Assembly: GCF_016758175.1 (NCBI RefSeq)
Contig: NZ_QYAB01000001.1
Location: 2,149,850-2,213,849 of the forward strand
Source: Leucobacter zeae
GTDB taxonomy: Bacteria > Actinomycetota > Actinomycetes > Actinomycetales > Microbacteriaceae
Reading direction: 5' to 3'
Length of the DNA stretch: 64,000 nucleotides
A model generated the notes under the pieces. The model did no database searches and was not told where the DNA came from. It saw only the letters and a program-made list of their open reading frames with translations. Position numbers and translations under genes: made by a program. Positions 1 through 8,288 of the stretch are shown here, in pieces. Position 1 is the first letter of the stretch, and every line of letters starts with the position of its first letter.

Positions 1-775
1 CCCGCGGCAGCGTCGCGACGGCGCAGGCGAGAGCCGCGAGCACGATCAGCGCGGGAACGGCCTGCGCCCACCCGACGGCGTTGAGCGATCCGCTCCCCCA
101 CGCCCCGGCGGCCAGCGCGATCTGCAGGTCGGCGTTCAGGATGATCCACGTGTTCACCGACGCGAGCATCGCCGTCACCCCGATACCGACGATGATGAGC
201 CGGAAGCCCTGGGATCCCCGGCGGAACGCGAGCAGGTACACGATCGCCGCGGTGCCGAGCCCGCCCAGCAGCGCGCCTCCCGCGACCGCCGCGTATCCGG
301 TGCCGACCGTCGTGATCACGAGCAGGGCTCCGCTGTAGGCCCCCGCGTCGAAGCCGATGATGTCGGGGCTCCCCAGCGGGTTGCGCGTGAGCGACTGGAA
401 GATCGCTCCGGAAGCGCCGAGCGCAGCGCCGAACACGAGCGCGAGCAGCACGCGGGGCATCCTCCAGTCGAGTACGACGAGCCGCGCCCGGTGATCCCCG
501 CCCCCGAGCAGGGTCGCGAGCACCTCCTGCGGCGCCACCGCGAAGTCCCCGCTGCCCAGGCTCACCACGGCGATGGCCGTCGCGACGAGCAGCAGTGCGG
601 ACACGACGATCGCGTGCCGCACCCCGAGCCGCATGCTGAGGCGGCCGCCCGGGGAGCGCAGTACGACCGCCCGATACCCCGGCCGCACCTCGACGGCGCC
701 TGATTCGGCGTCGGATTCGGCGACGCCTGCGTTCCTGTCCGCCCGCGGCAGCTCGACCTCGTGCAGCGCGCTCAC
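1..775 (-). CDS. FecCD-family iron-siderophore ABC permease (3' end cut by window)
   Basis: Second permease of an iron-siderophore importer. It would form the membrane channel as a dimer with the permease encoded just upstream. The visible 258 residues start with a hydrophilic N-terminus of about 50 residues. Alternating hydrophobic helices follow, with the FecCD hallmarks RMPRVLLALVFGAALG and SLTRNPLGSPDIIG. The GTG start at 775 overlaps the TGA of the upstream permease (GTGA), which implies translational coupling. The C-terminal part, and presumably the ATPase gene of the system, lie beyond the left edge. The family is clear; the exact siderophore is not. Confidence 0.88.
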   Translation of the reverse strand, partial: MSALHEVELPRADRNAGVAESDAESGAVEVRPGYRAVVLRSPGGRLSMRLGVRHAIVVSALLLVATAIAVVSLGSGDFAVAPQEVLATLLGGGDHRARLVVLDWRMPRVLLALVFGAALGASGAIFQSLTRNPLGSPDIIGFDAGAYSGALLVITTVGTGYAAVAGGALLGGLGTAAIVYLLAFRRGSQGFRLIIVGIGVTAMLASVNTWIILNADLQIALAAGAWGSGSLNAVGWAQAVPALIVLAALACAVATLPR

Positions 776-1863
776 AGCCCGGACGCCTTCCTGCGCCGCA
801 CGAGCGCGATGAGCACGGGCGCGCCGACGAAGGCCGTCACGATCCCGACCTGGAGCTCGCCGCTGCGCAGCACCAGCCGCCCGACGATGTCGCTCGACAG
901 CAGCAGTACCGGTGCCGCGACGACGCTGCCCGCGAAGATCCACCGCTGGCCGGGTCCGGTGAACCAGCGGACCGCGTGCGGCACCATGAGTCCGACGAAC
1001 CCGATCGGGCCGGCGCTCGCGGTCGCCGCGGCGCACAGCAGCGTCGAGGCGACGATGGCGATGATCCGCGTGGGCGCGACTCGGGATCCGAGCGACACCG
1101 CCAGTTCGTCTCCGAGCGCGATCGCATCGAGCGGCTTGGCGATGAGCAGCGCGAGGATGAGCCCGGCTCCGACCATCGGCGCGAGCCACGCGAGCTGTTC
1201 CCCCGGGATCGCGGCGATGCTGCCGGCGTTCCAGCCGCGCATGCGGTCGAAGGTCTGGGGCAGCAGCAGCGTGATCGCCGATGTGATTCCGCTGAGGCAC
1301 GCCCCCAGTGCGACGCCGGCCAGGGTGATGCGGAGCGGGTCGCCGCCACCGCCGGACCCGATGAGATACACCGCTCCGGTGGTGAGCAGCGCGCCGATCA
1401 GCGCGTACCCGACCGTGCCGGAGATGCTGGTGACGCCGAACACGGCGACGGCGACGGCGACTCCGAGCGCCGCCCCCGAGTTCACGCCGAGGATCCCGGG
1501 ATCCGCGAGCGGGTTCCTCGTGAACGCCTGCATCACCGCCCCGGAGACCCCGAGCGCGGCGCCGACGAGCACTCCGAGGATCGTTCGCGGAAGCCGCAGA
1601 TCGCGGATGATGGTCGCGGCCTCGTGGTCCGTCCCCTGCAGCCCGGCGAGCAGCCGGTCGACGGACAGCGGTTCGGACCCCACCACGAGGCTCAGGATCG
1701 CGCACCCCGCGAGGGCCGCGAGCGCGAGCGCGAAGCCGAGCGCCCGCCGCCTGGCCGAGACCGCGATCGCGGCGAGCGCCGCGTCCACGGGCACCGGCGC
1801 GGCGCCGTCCGTGCGCTGCGCGTCCGCGTCGGCCCGTCGGGCATCAGAGACCGTGCGCTGCAA
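772..1863 (-). CDS. FecCD-family iron-siderophore ABC permease
   Basis: Inner-membrane permease of the same importer, with about nine hydrophobic segments. The FecCD signatures LRLPRTILGVLVGAALG, FTRNPLADPGILG and GPIGFVGLMVPH are present. I place the start at TTG 1863, because GAGGAG lies 4 nt upstream and this overlaps the end of the flavoprotein gene. That gives 363 residues. A GTG at 1794 would give 340 residues, closer to the family norm, but it has no ribosome binding site. The gene lies in the order lipoprotein, flavoprotein, permease, permease. Confidence 0.88.
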   Translation of the reverse strand: MQRTVSDARRADADAQRTDGAAPVPVDAALAAIAVSARRRALGFALALAALAGCAILSLVVGSEPLSVDRLLAGLQGTDHEAATIIRDLRLPRTILGVLVGAALGVSGAVMQAFTRNPLADPGILGVNSGAALGVAVAVAVFGVTSISGTVGYALIGALLTTGAVYLIGSGGGGDPLRITLAGVALGACLSGITSAITLLLPQTFDRMRGWNAGSIAAIPGEQLAWLAPMVGAGLILALLIAKPLDAIALGDELAVSLGSRVAPTRIIAIVASTLLCAAATASAGPIGFVGLMVPHAVRWFTGPGQRWIFAGSVVAAPVLLLSSDIVGRLVLRSGELQVGIVTAFVGAPVLIALVRRRKASGL

Positions 1864-2740
1864 GGGTCTCCTCGTACTCGTCCTCGAGCTCCTCGGCGTC
1901 CCGATCCTCGCTCCACATGTCGCGCAGGCGCGCACGCACGGCGTCGGGGAGCGCGTCGTAGCGCTCGGCCCACAGCTCGGCGTTCTCGGTCCAGTATCCG
2001 ACGACCTTGTAGGCGGTGGGCGGCAGCCGCAGTTCGTGGCGCAGGAAGCGCCTGACGCCGCGCGTGGCCCGCGTCTCCCCGGCGACCCAGACGTATCCCG
2101 GACCGGCGGGGAACTCGGAGGCGCGCACGATCTCCTCGATGCGCGTCGGGCCGTTCCCGTTGCCGCCGTGCACCCATGTGAGCTCGACGTGGGGCGGCAG
2201 CTCGATCCGCTGCTCGTCCCACGGCCCCGCGACCTCGAGCACGACCCGCGTGCGCACCCCGGCGGGGGCCTGCTCTGCGAGGCGCAGCGCGGCGGGGAGC
2301 CCGGTCGCATCCGCGACGAGCAGCTGCCAGGCGATCCCGCTCGGAGGTGCGTAGAGCCCCCGAGGGGTGTTCACCCCGGCGACGTGCCCCGGGCGGGCTC
2401 CGAGCGCCCACGCGGCGGCGATCCCGCCCTCGTGCACGACGAAGTCGATGGTCAGCCTGCCTGCGGATCCGTTCCAGGCCCGCACCGTGTAGGTGCGCAT
2501 CTCGCAGGGTTCGACACCCGTGGGGAACTCCCAGGAGGCGTCGCCGACGGGCACCGGCAGCCGGGGCTCGTCGTGACCGCGTTCGGGGAGGAAGAGGCGG
2601 AGGTACTCGTCGCCGGTGCCGGACGACACGAACCCGTCGAGGCCGGCGCCGCCGAACACGACGCGCAGCATCCCGTCGGTGAGGCGCTGCGTCTCGACGA
2701 CCTCGACGCGGTGGATCAGGTTCACTTCGGAGCGGCTCAT
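1844..2740 (-). CDS. Siderophore-interacting FAD/NAD(P)H-binding protein (ViuB/SIP family)
   Basis: A 298-residue cytoplasmic flavoprotein. Members of this family reduce ferric siderophores to release iron after uptake. The FAD-binding motif RTYTVR is near residues 80-90. The C-terminal half holds the NAD(P)H-binding SIP domain with YVWVAGE and YKVVGYW. The ATG at 2740 overlaps the stop of the binding-lipoprotein gene (ATGA), so the two are probably coupled. Being inside a siderophore uptake operon fits intracellular iron release. Confidence 0.9.
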   Translation of the reverse strand: MSRSEVNLIHRVEVVETQRLTDGMLRVVFGGAGLDGFVSSGTGDEYLRLFLPERGHDEPRLPVPVGDASWEFPTGVEPCEMRTYTVRAWNGSAGRLTIDFVVHEGGIAAAWALGARPGHVAGVNTPRGLYAPPSGIAWQLLVADATGLPAALRLAEQAPAGVRTRVVLEVAGPWDEQRIELPPHVELTWVHGGNGNGPTRIEEIVRASEFPAGPGYVWVAGETRATRGVRRFLRHELRLPPTAYKVVGYWTENAELWAERYDALPDAVRARLRDMWSEDRDAEELEDEYEETLAAHGL

Positions 2741-3708
2741 CCGAGCAACGCCTTCCGCACGGTTTCGAGCAGGCCGTCCTGCCCGCTCGGGGAGCCGTAG
2801 CTCATCTCGTAGTTGTAGCCGAACACCCGGCCGTCTTGCACTGCGGGGAGGTCGGTCCACAGCGCGTTCTTGCGCAGCGCGGGCTCCTCGGTGATCAGTC
2901 CCGATCCGTCCTCGCTCACGCCGGTGAAGATCACGTCGACGTCCGCGAGCTGGCCGAGCTGCTCCATGCTGAGCTTCCGGCCCTCGTTGTCCGGTTCGCC
3001 ATCGCCGTCGCCGTCCGCGAGGGGCGTGATCTCGAGGCCGAGATCCGCGAACACGAGGCAGGAGATGCTGTAGCAGCCGACGCTCACCTCCCCCTCCCAG
3101 AACGAGATGTCGGCGACGACCGGGTGGATGTCCTGCGCATCGAGCTGCTCCTGCACCTCTGCGGCCCGCGCGGCGTACGCGTCGAACCACTCCTCGGCCT
3201 GGGCCTCCCGTCCCAGGTCCCTCGCGAGGGTGCGGAACTTCTCGCGCCAATCCCCGCCGTCGAACGCGTTGTAGGTGTACGTCGGGGCGATCGGGGTCAG
3301 CTGGTCGTGCAGATCGGTCTCGTACCCGAGGCCGTTCAGGATGAAGTCGGGTTCGATCTCGAGGATGTGCTCCAGATTGAACTCCGGGTAGTTGTGGAAC
3401 CCGCGCACCCCCGCCAGCTCCTCCTGCGGGAAGAAGCTCGGGAACGCATCCCAGTCGTCCCGGATCGGCTGTTCGTCGGCGAGCTCGTACCCGAGGGTGA
3501 TGAGGATGTCGACGTCGGTCGTGTAGAAGCCGAGCGCCTCGCGCGGCTCCGCGGGAACGGCGACCTCGCCGAAGTCGGTCTCGGCGATGATCGAGTCCGG
3601 CTTCGGGGCTGCGCCCGCAGTGGGCGATGAGCAAGAGGCCAGCAGCAGGGCGCCGACGACGGCGCAGGCGCCGAGCGCCGAACGGCGCAGGGATACGGAG
3701 GATGTCAT
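2737..3708 (-). CDS. Iron-siderophore ABC transporter substrate-binding lipoprotein
   Basis: A 323-residue extracytoplasmic receptor of the FepB/FecB type. It has a lipoprotein signal peptide with a lipobox ending in Cys26 (LASC). The periplasmic-binding domain follows, with the family pattern of a receptor split by a long helix. It is the first gene of the uptake operon. An AAGAAGG ribosome binding site precedes the ATG. A tiny frame (ATG ATG AAG AAG GTT CCA TGA, 3725-3705) lies directly over that site and stops on the gene's own ATG. It may be chance or a coupling device. The ligand cannot be read from the sequence. Confidence 0.92.
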   Translation of the reverse strand: MTSSVSLRRSALGACAVVGALLLASCSSPTAGAAPKPDSIIAETDFGEVAVPAEPREALGFYTTDVDILITLGYELADEQPIRDDWDAFPSFFPQEELAGVRGFHNYPEFNLEHILEIEPDFILNGLGYETDLHDQLTPIAPTYTYNAFDGGDWREKFRTLARDLGREAQAEEWFDAYAARAAEVQEQLDAQDIHPVVADISFWEGEVSVGCYSISCLVFADLGLEITPLADGDGDGEPDNEGRKLSMEQLGQLADVDVIFTGVSEDGSGLITEEPALRKNALWTDLPAVQDGRVFGYNYEMSYGSPSGQDGLLETVRKALLG

Positions 3709-3727
3709 GGAACCTTCTTCATCATAT

Positions 3728-3746
3728 GTAACTTAGGGTGACCTAA
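3728..3746 (-). promoter_or_regulatory. DtxR/IdeR-type iron box at the uptake-operon promoter
   Basis: The core TTAGGGTGACCTAA is an imperfect palindrome. By my hand alignment it matches about 14 of 19 positions of the actinobacterial iron-box consensus TWAGGTTAGSCTWACCTWA. It covers a possible -10 (TAAGTT on the minus strand, 3735-3730) in front of the binding-lipoprotein gene. Iron-loaded DtxR/IdeR/DmdR would block transcription here. Confidence 0.65.
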
Positions 3747-3799
3747 GCCGGGATCCATGCTGGCACACTCGCGTATCGCGAATCGGCCGCCGTATGGTG

Positions 3800-4627
3800 T
3801 CAGACGGACGAATCCCGCAGGTGCGCGCCCAGGGCCCCCGACATCGAGCCGGGCGTCCCGCCGACCTCCCGTCGGAAGGCCTGTACGAACGCGCTCGGCG
3901 TCGCATACCCGACTCGTCGCGAGACCGCGCCGACCGGTTGACCCGCGGCGAGGAGCTCGGTCGCGGCGAGCATCCGCGCCTTGAGGCGCCACTCCGCGAA
4001 GGTGACCCCCGTCTCCCGACGGAAGAGCCTGGCCAGGTTCCGCTCGCTCGCACCGACAGCGGCGCCCCATTCGCGGAGCGTCCGCGCATCCGAGGGATCT
4101 CCGACCACTCCCTCCGCGACCCGTCGCGCACGATCGTCCTGCGGCATCTCGAGCACGAGCCGCAGCGATTCCGAGCGATCGAGGAGGCGCGGGATCAGCC
4201 GCTCGGCGAGGCGTCGCGTCTCGGCGTCCAGGTCGACGCGGGAGAGCTCGTCGAGCAGCACGCGCACCGAGGCGGGGATCCCCACGGCCCCGACATCCGC
4301 CCGAGGAGGCTCGCCGATGCCGCGCGCCAGGAAGGTGCACGCGAACTCCGTCCCCCGCTCCGCCCGCACCCGGTGGGCCGCGCCAGCGGGGATCCAGAGG
4401 CCGACCGCCCACGGCACGGCATGACTCCCGGCCTCGGTATCGACCACGAGGGCACCGCGCGTCCCCCAGAGCAGCTCGTCGGCGTCGTGCCGGTGCCACC
4501 CCCACTCCTCGCCGTCGCGCACCGCGAAGAACCCCGTACTGATCCCGGACAGTGCGATCGGCTGCTCCTCGGGGTCGCTCGCAGACGATTCGAGCCCCGG
4601 ATCGGAGCGCTGTCCGTATGACGACAT
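3800..4627 (-). CDS. AraC-family transcriptional regulator with N-terminal cupin sensor
   Basis: A 275-residue regulator. The N-terminal half is a cupin-like sensor (WGWHRHDADELLW, WIPAGAAHRV). The C-terminal 100 residues carry two helix-turn-helix motifs of the AraC type (ASERNLARLFRRETG and GYATPSAFVQAFRREVG). The ATG at 4627 has a strong GGGGGAGA site 6-10 nt upstream. It lies between the siderophore uptake operon and the ABC exporter pair, like YbtA beside ybtPQ, so it probably controls one or both. The inducer may be a siderophore, but that is inference. Confidence 0.87.
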   Translation of the reverse strand: MSSYGQRSDPGLESSASDPEEQPIALSGISTGFFAVRDGEEWGWHRHDADELLWGTRGALVVDTEAGSHAVPWAVGLWIPAGAAHRVRAERGTEFACTFLARGIGEPPRADVGAVGIPASVRVLLDELSRVDLDAETRRLAERLIPRLLDRSESLRLVLEMPQDDRARRVAEGVVGDPSDARTLREWGAAVGASERNLARLFRRETGVTFAEWRLKARMLAATELLAAGQPVGAVSRRVGYATPSAFVQAFRREVGGTPGSMSGALGAHLRDSSV

Positions 4628-4653
4628 CTTCCGTCTCCCCCAGTTGATCAGAT

Positions 4654-4672
4654 GTAAGTAAGGCAACCCTAG
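4654..4672 (+). promoter_or_regulatory. Second DtxR/IdeR-type iron box, at the ABC exporter promoter
   Basis: The sequence around GTAAGGCAACCCTAG-like core matches about 13 of 19 iron-box positions by hand alignment. It overlaps the first bases of the -10 element TAGGCT at 4670-4675. A repressor bound here would block the transporter promoter. It also lies just upstream of the divergent AraC gene. Confidence 0.5.
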
Positions 4673-4675
4673 GCT
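4670..4675 (+). promoter_or_regulatory. -10 element of the ABC exporter operon
   Basis: TAGGCT ends 8 nt before the GTG at 4684. No Shine-Dalgarno sequence lies between, so the transcript probably starts at or next to the start codon. Confidence 0.5.
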
Positions 4676-4683
4676 AGAGCATC

Positions 4684-6339
4684 GTGTCCTCCGTACTCCG
4701 CTCAGATCCCCCGCCCGGCAGAGCCGTGCGCTCCGTACTGCGCGGCCGCCGCGTGCTCCTCGTCCTCGCGATCGTCGGCTTCGTGGGCCACCAGATCGCC
4801 GAGACGCTCGTCCCGGTCGCCATCGGGCTCGTGATCGACCGGGCCATCGGCCCCGGCGACGGCACCGCGCTCCTATGGTCGCTCGCCGCACTCGGCGGAC
4901 TCTTCCTGGTGCTCCTGACCGCGTGGCGACTCGGCGAGCTGACCTCCGTGCGGCTCGGCGAATCGGGTGCGCGCGACCTGCGTCGTCTCGTCGCCGGACG
5001 CGCGCTCGGCCGCTCGGGGTTCGCCCGGCCGCGGACTCCCGGCGAGGTGCTGAGCATCGCCGGCACCGACGCCGAGCGCACCGCCGAGGTCGTCTGGATC
5101 ATCGGGGCCGCCGCGGCCCAGGCGGCGGCCGTGCTCACCGCTGCGGTGTCGCTGCTCCTCATCTCACTGCCGCTCGGAGTCGGCGTGCTGATCGCGACGC
5201 CCGTCATCGTGCTGGTGCTCCACTTCGCCACCGGGCCCCTCGAACGGCGACGGGACGCGGAACAGGCCGCCGCAGCCGCAGCGAGCGCGACCGCAGCGGA
5301 TCTGCTCACCGGCTTCCGCGCGATCGTCGGCCTCCGCGCCGAGGCCGCTGCGACCGCGCGTTTCGCGGCGGTCAGCCGCGAGTCCCTGAGCGCCGCGCGC
5401 CGCGCCATCTCGTCGGCGGCCGCGTACACGGTCGCGAGCATGATCGCCTCGACCGCGCTGCTCGCGGGCATCGTCGCCGCAGCCTCGGCGTCCGCCATCT
5501 CGGGGCGCATCACCGTCGGCGAGCTCGTCGCGGTGCTCGGCCTCGCCCAGTTCCTCCACTGGCCCGTGCGTGGCCTGGCATTCGTCGGCGCGGAGCTCGC
5601 CGGGGCACGCGCTTCGGCGCGTCGCGTGGACCGTCTGCTCGGTGATCCTCCGGCGCACAGCCGCCCTCACGCCGCCGAGCCTCCGCGGATCGCGCCACCG
5701 GCGCCGGATTCGGGGCCGGGCGAACCCGTGGACATCGTGCTCGACGCCCTGCGGACCCCGCACTCGGGCCCGTATTCCGCGAGGATCCCCGAGGGCGCGT
5801 ACGCCGCGATCGCGGTGGCCGACCCGCGCGGCGCGCGCGAGCTCCAGGAGCTCTTCGCCGGGCTCCGGCGCCCCGAGTCCGGCAGGCTGTCCATCGCCGG
5901 TCGGGACCCGGACGACCCCGCCGCACGTGCGCTCGTCGTCGCCCCGCCCCATCACGCCGCCGTGTTCGCGGGGACCCTCCGCGAGAACCTGGCGTTCCAC
6001 GGCGACGACTCGGCGCACACCCTCGAAGCGGCGGCCGAAGCGGCCGCCCTCGCCGATGTCCGCTCGCTCGGCGACCAGGGCTGGGACCTGGCGATCGGCG
6101 AGCGCGGACTCACCCTCTCCGGCGGCCAGCGGCAGCGCGTCGCGCTCGCGCGGGGAATCGCCAGAGGATCGGCCGTTCTCGTGCTGCACGACCCCGCGAG
6201 CGCCGTGGACTCGGTGACCGAGGCCGCCGTCGCGGCCCGTATCCCGGCGGAGCGCACCGGTCTGACCACGATCCTCATCGACGCCGGTCCCACGTTGACC
6301 GCCCACTGCGACCTGACCGTGGAGGAGCACCCCGTATGA
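4684..6339 (+). CDS. ABC exporter-type half-transporter, ATPase-degenerate subunit
   Basis: A 551-residue half-transporter with six transmembrane segments (residues about 20-310) and a C-terminal nucleotide-binding domain. The signature LSGGQRQR (478-485) is intact. The Walker A region reads ADPRGAREL (379-387), without the Gly-Lys-Ser/Thr core. Walker B reads LVLHDPAS with His502-Asp503 in place of Asp-Glu. The switch His (H-loop) and the Q-loop Gln are absent. So this subunit can offer only its signature to a partner. It overlaps the next gene by ATGA. The GTG start at 4684 lacks a ribosome binding site and looks leaderless. The organisation resembles siderophore transporters IrtAB and YbtPQ; the substrate is inferred only from context. 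Confidence 0.9.
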   Translation: MSSVLRSDPPPGRAVRSVLRGRRVLLVLAIVGFVGHQIAETLVPVAIGLVIDRAIGPGDGTALLWSLAALGGLFLVLLTAWRLGELTSVRLGESGARDLRRLVAGRALGRSGFARPRTPGEVLSIAGTDAERTAEVVWIIGAAAAQAAAVLTAAVSLLLISLPLGVGVLIATPVIVLVLHFATGPLERRRDAEQAAAAAASATAADLLTGFRAIVGLRAEAAATARFAAVSRESLSAARRAISSAAAYTVASMIASTALLAGIVAAASASAISGRITVGELVAVLGLAQFLHWPVRGLAFVGAELAGARASARRVDRLLGDPPAHSRPHAAEPPRIAPPAPDSGPGEPVDIVLDALRTPHSGPYSARIPEGAYAAIAVADPRGARELQELFAGLRRPESGRLSIAGRDPDDPAARALVVAPPHHAAVFAGTLRENLAFHGDDSAHTLEAAAEAAALADVRSLGDQGWDLAIGERGLTLSGGQRQRVALARGIARGSAVLVLHDPASAVDSVTEAAVAARIPAERTGLTTILIDAGPTLTAHCDLTVEEHPV

Positions 6340-8144
6340 GCCCGAACGCCAGCATCACCCCGCTGCCGACAGCCACCCCCGCGGAGACGCGGCGCGCGCT
6401 CCGCGCACTGCTCGGAGCACGCTGGGGAGCGGTGGTCGCCGGCGCCGGCGTCCTCACCGCCGCCGCGATCGCCGGGCTCGCGCTGCCCGCCGTGCTGGGC
6501 GGAGTGGTCGATGCCGTCGTCGATCGCGATCCCTCGCGGCTGCCCCTGCTGCTCGCCGTGCTCGTGGGTGCAGGGCTCGCCCAGGCCGTGCTCACGGGGC
6601 TCGGCCGGCTGCTCGTCGCGCGGCTCGGCGAAGCGGTGCTGGCCGAACTGCGCGAGCGCGTGGTGGCCCGGCTGCTCCGGCTCCCTGCGGCTCGCCTCGA
6701 GCTCGCGGGCAGCGGCGACCTCGTCTCGCGCGCATCGGGAGACGCCCGTATCGTCGGAGACACGGTCTCGAACGTGCTGCCGACCTTCGCCGGCGCAGCG
6801 AGCTCGATCGTGATCACGGTCGTCGGGCTCGGGATCATCGACGTCCGCTTCGCACTCGCCGCGCTCGCCGCCGTCCCGATCCAGGTGCTGGCCACGCGCC
6901 GCTACCTCCGGCGCGCCCGACCGGCGTACCTCGCCGCCCGCGCAGCGGCGGGTGAACGCTCGCGCAGGCTCCTCGAATCGATCGAGGCGGCGGACACCGT
7001 GCGCGCGTACGACGTCGCCGCGGCGCGCGAACAGCACATCGACGCGGCCGCGGCAGCCGAGGTCGAGCGCGAGATCGCGGCAGCCCGCGTGAGCGTGGGG
7101 TTCTGGAAACGGTTGAACTTCGCCGAGTTCGCCGGATTGGCGGCGGTGCTCGCCGTGGGCTTCGCGCTCGTCTCGGCCGATGCCGCGACGATCGGCGGAG
7201 CCACATCCGCTGCGCTCTACTTCCACGCGCTCTTCGGCCCGATCGGCGCCGTGCTCGGCGGCGTCGACGATCTGCAGAAGGCCTCGGCCGCGCTGTCTCG
7301 CATGATCGGGGTGCTCGAGCTGCCCGAGCGGGAGCGGGAGCGGGAGCGGCCCGGCTCGGCGAGGCGCAGAGTGCCGGCTGCCGTGTCCCTGCAGTCGGTC
7401 GCCTACACGCATGCCGGGGGGTTCCGGATCGCGGATGTCACGCTCGAACTCGAGGCCGGGCGCACGACCGCCGTGGTCGGACCGAGCGGCGCAGGCAAGA
7501 GCACGATCGCGGCGCTCGTGCTCGGCAGCCTCGAGGCCGAAGCCGGTCGGATCGTGTTCGCACCGGCTGCGGACCGACCGTCTGACACCGCGGACGAGGG
7601 CGCCCCAGGCGACGCCGCATGCACCGGATCCACGAGCCTCCGCCCGAGGGTCGGACTCGCCGGACAGGAGCCGCACGTCTTCGCGGCGACCGTGGCCGAG
7701 AACCTGCGGCTCGCCCGCCCCGACGCCCCGGACGACGCGCTCTTGCACGCCCTCGACGAGGTCGGCGCGGGCTCGTGGGCGGCTCGCATGCCCCATGGGC
7801 TCGAGACCGTCGTGGGCTCAGGCGGGCACGCACTCTCGCCGCTCGAGTCCCAGCAGCTCGCACTGGCGCGGCTGGTGCTGCACGATCCGGACGTGCTGGT
7901 GCTGGACGAGGCGACCGCGGCCGCGCGCGGGGCTTCCGCCCTCGATGCGGCGGTCGCGCGGCTCGCCTCCGGTCGGACGACCCTCACGATCGCGCATCGG
8001 CTCGATCAGGCCGAGCGCGCTGACCGTGTCGCGGTGATGGACTCCGGACGGCTCGTCGAGACGGGCACGCACTCCGAGCTCCTCGCGCGGGGTGGCCGCT
8101 ATGCGGAGCTCTGGGCGGCCTGGTCGCGCGGCCGCGGCGCCTGA
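6336..8144 (+). CDS. ABC exporter-type half-transporter, catalytic partner subunit
   Basis: A 602-residue half-transporter. Six transmembrane helices occupy the first ~310 residues. An Arg/Glu linker follows, encoded by four GAGCGG-type repeats at 7326-7349, then the ATPase domain. Walker A GPSGAGKST (382-390), the Q-loop, Walker B LVLDEAT and the H-loop IAHR are intact. The signature is degraded to LSPLES (500-505), and the D-loop SALD is lost. The only complete ATP site in the dimer would pair this subunit's Walker motifs with the LSGGQ of its partner. Its TGA is immediately followed by the trp leader promoter. Confidence 0.91.
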   Translation: MSPNASITPLPTATPAETRRALRALLGARWGAVVAGAGVLTAAAIAGLALPAVLGGVVDAVVDRDPSRLPLLLAVLVGAGLAQAVLTGLGRLLVARLGEAVLAELRERVVARLLRLPAARLELAGSGDLVSRASGDARIVGDTVSNVLPTFAGAASSIVITVVGLGIIDVRFALAALAAVPIQVLATRRYLRRARPAYLAARAAAGERSRRLLESIEAADTVRAYDVAAAREQHIDAAAAAEVEREIAAARVSVGFWKRLNFAEFAGLAAVLAVGFALVSADAATIGGATSAALYFHALFGPIGAVLGGVDDLQKASAALSRMIGVLELPERERERERPGSARRRVPAAVSLQSVAYTHAGGFRIADVTLELEAGRTTAVVGPSGAGKSTIAALVLGSLEAEAGRIVFAPAADRPSDTADEGAPGDAACTGSTSLRPRVGLAGQEPHVFAATVAENLRLARPDAPDDALLHALDEVGAGSWAARMPHGLETVVGSGGHALSPLESQQLALARLVLHDPDVLVLDEATAAARGASALDAAVARLASGRTTLTIAHRLDQAERADRVAVMDSGRLVETGTHSELLARGGRYAELWAAWSRGRGA

Positions 8145-8150
8145 TACACT
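8145..8150 (+). promoter_or_regulatory. -10 element of the trp leader transcript
   Basis: TACACT starts on the base after the stop codon of the ABC gene and ends 6 nt before the leader ATG. That spacing places the transcript start on or next to the ATG. Confidence 0.6.
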
Positions 8151-8156
8151 CGCCGC

Positions 8157-8189
8157 ATGCACGTCGCGCAGCAGTGGTGGACCGCCTGA
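8157..8189 (+). CDS. trpL: trp operon leader peptide with tandem Trp codons
   Basis: A 10-residue open frame, MHVAQQWWTA, with two adjacent TGG codons at 8175-8180 and a TGA at 8187. It begins 6 nt after a -10 element with no ribosome binding site, so it is probably translated from a leaderless transcript. Ribosome stalling at the Trp codons would decide between the two RNA folds described for the attenuator. Actinobacterial trp leaders are of this kind. Confidence 0.85.
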   Translation: MHVAQQWWTA

Positions 8190-8250
8190 GGGCGGTCCGA
8201 CGCGCGCATTTGCATGCACCCGACACCGCCTCCTCGCAGGCGGTGTTTTT
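8179..8250 (+). promoter_or_regulatory. trp transcription attenuator
   Basis: Four mutually exclusive segments are visible. GGACCGCC (8179-8186, overlapping the last leader codons) pairs with GGCGGTCC. ACACCGCCT (8223-8231) pairs with AGGCGGTGT (8238-8246), followed by a U-run to make a 9-bp intrinsic terminator with a 6-nt loop. GGCGGT of segment 2 can instead pair with ACCGCC of segment 3 as an antiterminator. With low charged tRNA-Trp, ribosomes stall at the Trp codons and trpB is transcribed. Confidence 0.85.
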
Positions 8251-8288
8251 CGTCTCGAGTGGCGCAATGAAGCAAAGGACCCACCACC

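Noticed and set aside
5800-5860. Frameshift as the cause of the missing Walker A in the first ABC half-transporter
   Set aside because: The other frames do not give a GxxGxGKS/T motif here, and the reading frame stays open with normal composition on both sides.
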